From positions 39,192 through 103,191 of the forward strand of contig JAGPCT010000007.1 of the NCBI GenBank assembly GCA_018057925.1: 64,000 bases of DNA, written 5' to 3'. Below the pieces are notes generated by a model. It was not told the origin of the DNA, did no database searches, and was given only the letters and a program-made list of their open reading frames with translations. Position numbers and translations under genes: made by a program. Shown piece by piece: positions 62,417 to 64,000 of this stretch. The DNA comes from Saprospiraceae bacterium. Lineage in GTDB: Bacteria > Bacteroidota > Bacteroidia > Chitinophagales > Saprospiraceae. Position 1 is the stretch's first letter. The number at the start of each line of letters is the position of its first letter.

Positions 62417-64000
62417 TTATAGCTTTATAAACTTTTGAATTATATTTTCCTTACCATCCATGATGTAGATGATATAGGCTCCGGCAGGAATATTGTCTGT
62501 AATAATAGTTGTCTTTGGCTCACCTTGACCTGATGCAATAAAATTGCCGTTTATACTGTGTATGCGGTATTGGAAATGGTGGCCCGACCATTCTATGTTA
62601 AGACCTGATTTGGTCGGATTGGGGAAGCATTTCACTGTAGAGGAAATGTTGTTGCTCGTTCCAAGTAAGCAATCAGGATGTTGATACAATCTTGCTGTAA
62701 AATTTGATGGCTGGTTTTTGTCACTTGCCTTGACAGAAGGGAGCAATTCCTTAGACAGGTTCACTTTTATTGGGAAAGCACTTGAATTATACTCTCCTAT
62801 CAGTTTGTTGGATTCATATAGATTTACCGGAATATTGGCATCACCTCTTATCTCTACATTAATAAATGCTGTATAATTGGTAGAATCGATACACTTAAAA
62901 TCATATATTTCCATTGATATTAAAGGTTCGGGGAATCCGTTCTGACAATATGGTGGGTTGATATGTGATGCAATTTTGCAATTCGGATTTGTTTGATCTT
63001 TCACTAAAAACTCATATACTGTTGAACTATTTCCATCAAATGGACCTAATACTATCGGTAAATCTTCATAGCTAAAATATCCGTAATTGTGCCCGTTTCC
63101 TTGAATCTTAAATGAATCCGAAGAGTTTTCATAGTCAAAATCGATTTCAACATAAAATTGACCTTCCGAATTGCAGTTTGATGGAGTTAAGGTTAATTCA
63201 GATAAATTACACTCGCCGCCTTGTGAACAATTAGGATGCTTGATTTCTTTGATGACCTTGCAGTCGCCATTGTGGATGTCAATAAATTTATAGACGTGGA
63301 AAGTTCCGTCACCCACCAATTGTGTGAGGTTAATCGGCAAATCAGAATATGCATATTGGCCAATTAATCCACCGTCGATATACAGGTTGAAAAAGTCACT
63401 GGTATTGTCGTGATTACAGTTGAGCCACATGTAGAAGTGATCGGTAGAGTCACAGTCTGACTGCTCGTAAGTCATGTTGTATAGGTGACAATCACCGCCT
63501 TGCGAACAGTTAGGATGCTTGATTTCCTTGATGACCTTGCAGTCGCCATTGTTGATGTCAATAAATTTATAGACGTGGAAAGTTCCGTCACCGACCAATT
63601 GCGTGAGGTTAATCGGCAATTGAGAATATGCATATTGACCTATTAATCCACCGTCGATATACAGGTCGAAAAAGTCACTGGTATTGTCATGATTGCAGTT
63701 GAGCCACATGTTGAAGTGACCGGTAGAGTCGCAGTCTGACTGTTCGTAAGTCATGTCATATAGGTGACAATCGCCGCCTTGCGAACAGTTAGGATGCTTG
63801 ATATCTTTGATGACCTTGCAGTCGCCATTGTGGATATCAATAAATTTATAGACGTGAAAAGCTCCGTCACCCGCCAATTGCGTGAGGTTAATCGGCAATT
63901 GAGAATATGCATATTGGCCTATTAATCCACCATCGATATACAGGTCGAAAAAGTCACTGGTATTGTCGTGATTACAGTTGAGCCACATGTTGAAGTGACC
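62417..64000 (-). CDS. Secreted 93-residue-repeat protein with T9SS domain (partial, 5' end outside window)
   Basis: The frame is open to the right edge; the part seen has 527 residues. Three near-identical units of 93 aa (279 bp), each with MWLNCNHDNTSDFF, YIDGGLIGQYAYS, DLPINLTQL-like core and PNCSQGG with paired Cys, are followed by a diverged fourth (CNSEGQFYVEIDFDYEN) and another module, ending in a type A sorting domain (FPNPTKSGLNIEW ... GAYIIYIMDG). The Cys spacing suggests disulphide-bonded surface repeats. Near-identity of the first units indicates recent tandem duplication, so copy number may vary between strains. Function unknown. Confidence 0.8.
   Translation of the reverse strand, partial: GHFNMWLNCNHDNTSDFFDLYIDGGLIGQYAYSQLPINLTQLAGDGAFHVYKFIDIHNGDCKVIKDIKHPNCSQGGDCHLYDMTYEQSDCDSTGHFNMWLNCNHDNTSDFFDLYIDGGLIGQYAYSQLPINLTQLVGDGTFHVYKFIDINNGDCKVIKEIKHPNCSQGGDCHLYNMTYEQSDCDSTDHFYMWLNCNHDNTSDFFNLYIDGGLIGQYAYSDLPINLTQLVGDGTFHVYKFIDIHNGDCKVIKEIKHPNCSQGGECNLSELTLTPSNCNSEGQFYVEIDFDYENSSDSFKIQGNGHNYGYFSYEDLPIVLGPFDGNSSTVYEFLVKDQTNPNCKIASHINPPYCQNGFPEPLISMEIYDFKCIDSTNYTAFINVEIRGDANIPVNLYESNKLIGEYNSSAFPIKVNLSKELLPSVKASDKNQPSNFTARLYQHPDCLLGTSNNISSTVKCFPNPTKSGLNIEWSGHHFQYRIHSINGNFIASGQGEPKTTIITDNIPAGAYIIYIMDGKENIIQKFIKL

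Overview
The window is chromosomal DNA of a Bacteroidota bacterium, by inference a free-living Saprospiria/Chitinophagia-type lineage. The evidence is type IX secretion C-terminal sorting domains on several secreted proteins, the gliding lipoprotein GldH, a SusC/SusD pair, TAnnTTTG-type (-7) promoter boxes with TTG/TTTG (-33) boxes about 19-21 nt upstream, few Shine-Dalgarno sequences, and many secreted proteins and lipoproteins. No rRNA operon or CRISPR array is visible.

Layout. (1) 1-10609: a tRNA-Ser(GCU)/tRNA-Pro(UGG) operon whose tRNA-Pro gene is the attachment site of a ~10.3 kb integrative element. A 58-bp exact direct repeat of the tRNA 3' part (278-335 and 10552-10609) marks attL and attR, and paired GGTTAAACA repeats near both ends look like integrase arm sites. 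The element carries a tyrosine integrase, an uncharacterised 391-aa protein, an excisionase-like HTH protein, a 39-aa membrane peptide coupled to a DUF3987/primase-helicase-like protein, an FG-GAP-like lipoprotein, and two overlapping paralogous RES-domain-like proteins (possible NAD-degrading effectors). (2) 10.6-20.7 kb: a small DGTPDKRYK-repeat secreted protein, a DUF6688-like membrane protein, a DUF1800/DUF1501 pair, and the methionine operon metY-metX-hom on the minus strand. The met operon is preceded by two successive Met/Cys-rich leader peptides, each followed by its own intrinsic terminator and each with a visible competing antiterminator pairing. This tandem attenuator is the most striking regulatory find in the window. 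(3) 20.7-34.3 kb: a TPR protein, grpE-dnaJ, gldH, a small Cys/Lys-rich ORF with a strong SD, a LamG/FN3 T9SS protein, and a GH130-MFS-lipoprotein glycan operon. (4) 34.3-39.5 kb: accessory DNA with an IS5-type transposase remnant, an M35-like (aspzincin) metallopeptidase gene split by an in-frame TAG, small lipoproteins (one cut by a repeat element), and a pirin. (5) 40-64 kb: SusC/SusD, a 2OG-Fe(II) oxygenase, TatA, an OmpH/Skp chaperone, DprA, a DUF2279 protein, an outer-membrane barrel next to an ABC exporter, a GH53 galactanase, an error-prone-type DnaE, deoC, a SPOR-like protein, RodA, Tgt, an SDR, and a 93-residue-repeat T9SS protein running off the right edge.

A family of about 130-170 bp MITE-like repeats (termini close to AACCCAAATTCCGC, internal hairpin) occurs at least four times (11.8, 22.7, 38.4 and 39.7 kb), with an isolated terminus at 34.47 kb. 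A short hairpin repeat occurs at 11.65 and 60.08 kb. One MITE copy truncates a lipoprotein gene. All assignments come from reading sequence and translations; no database search was run.
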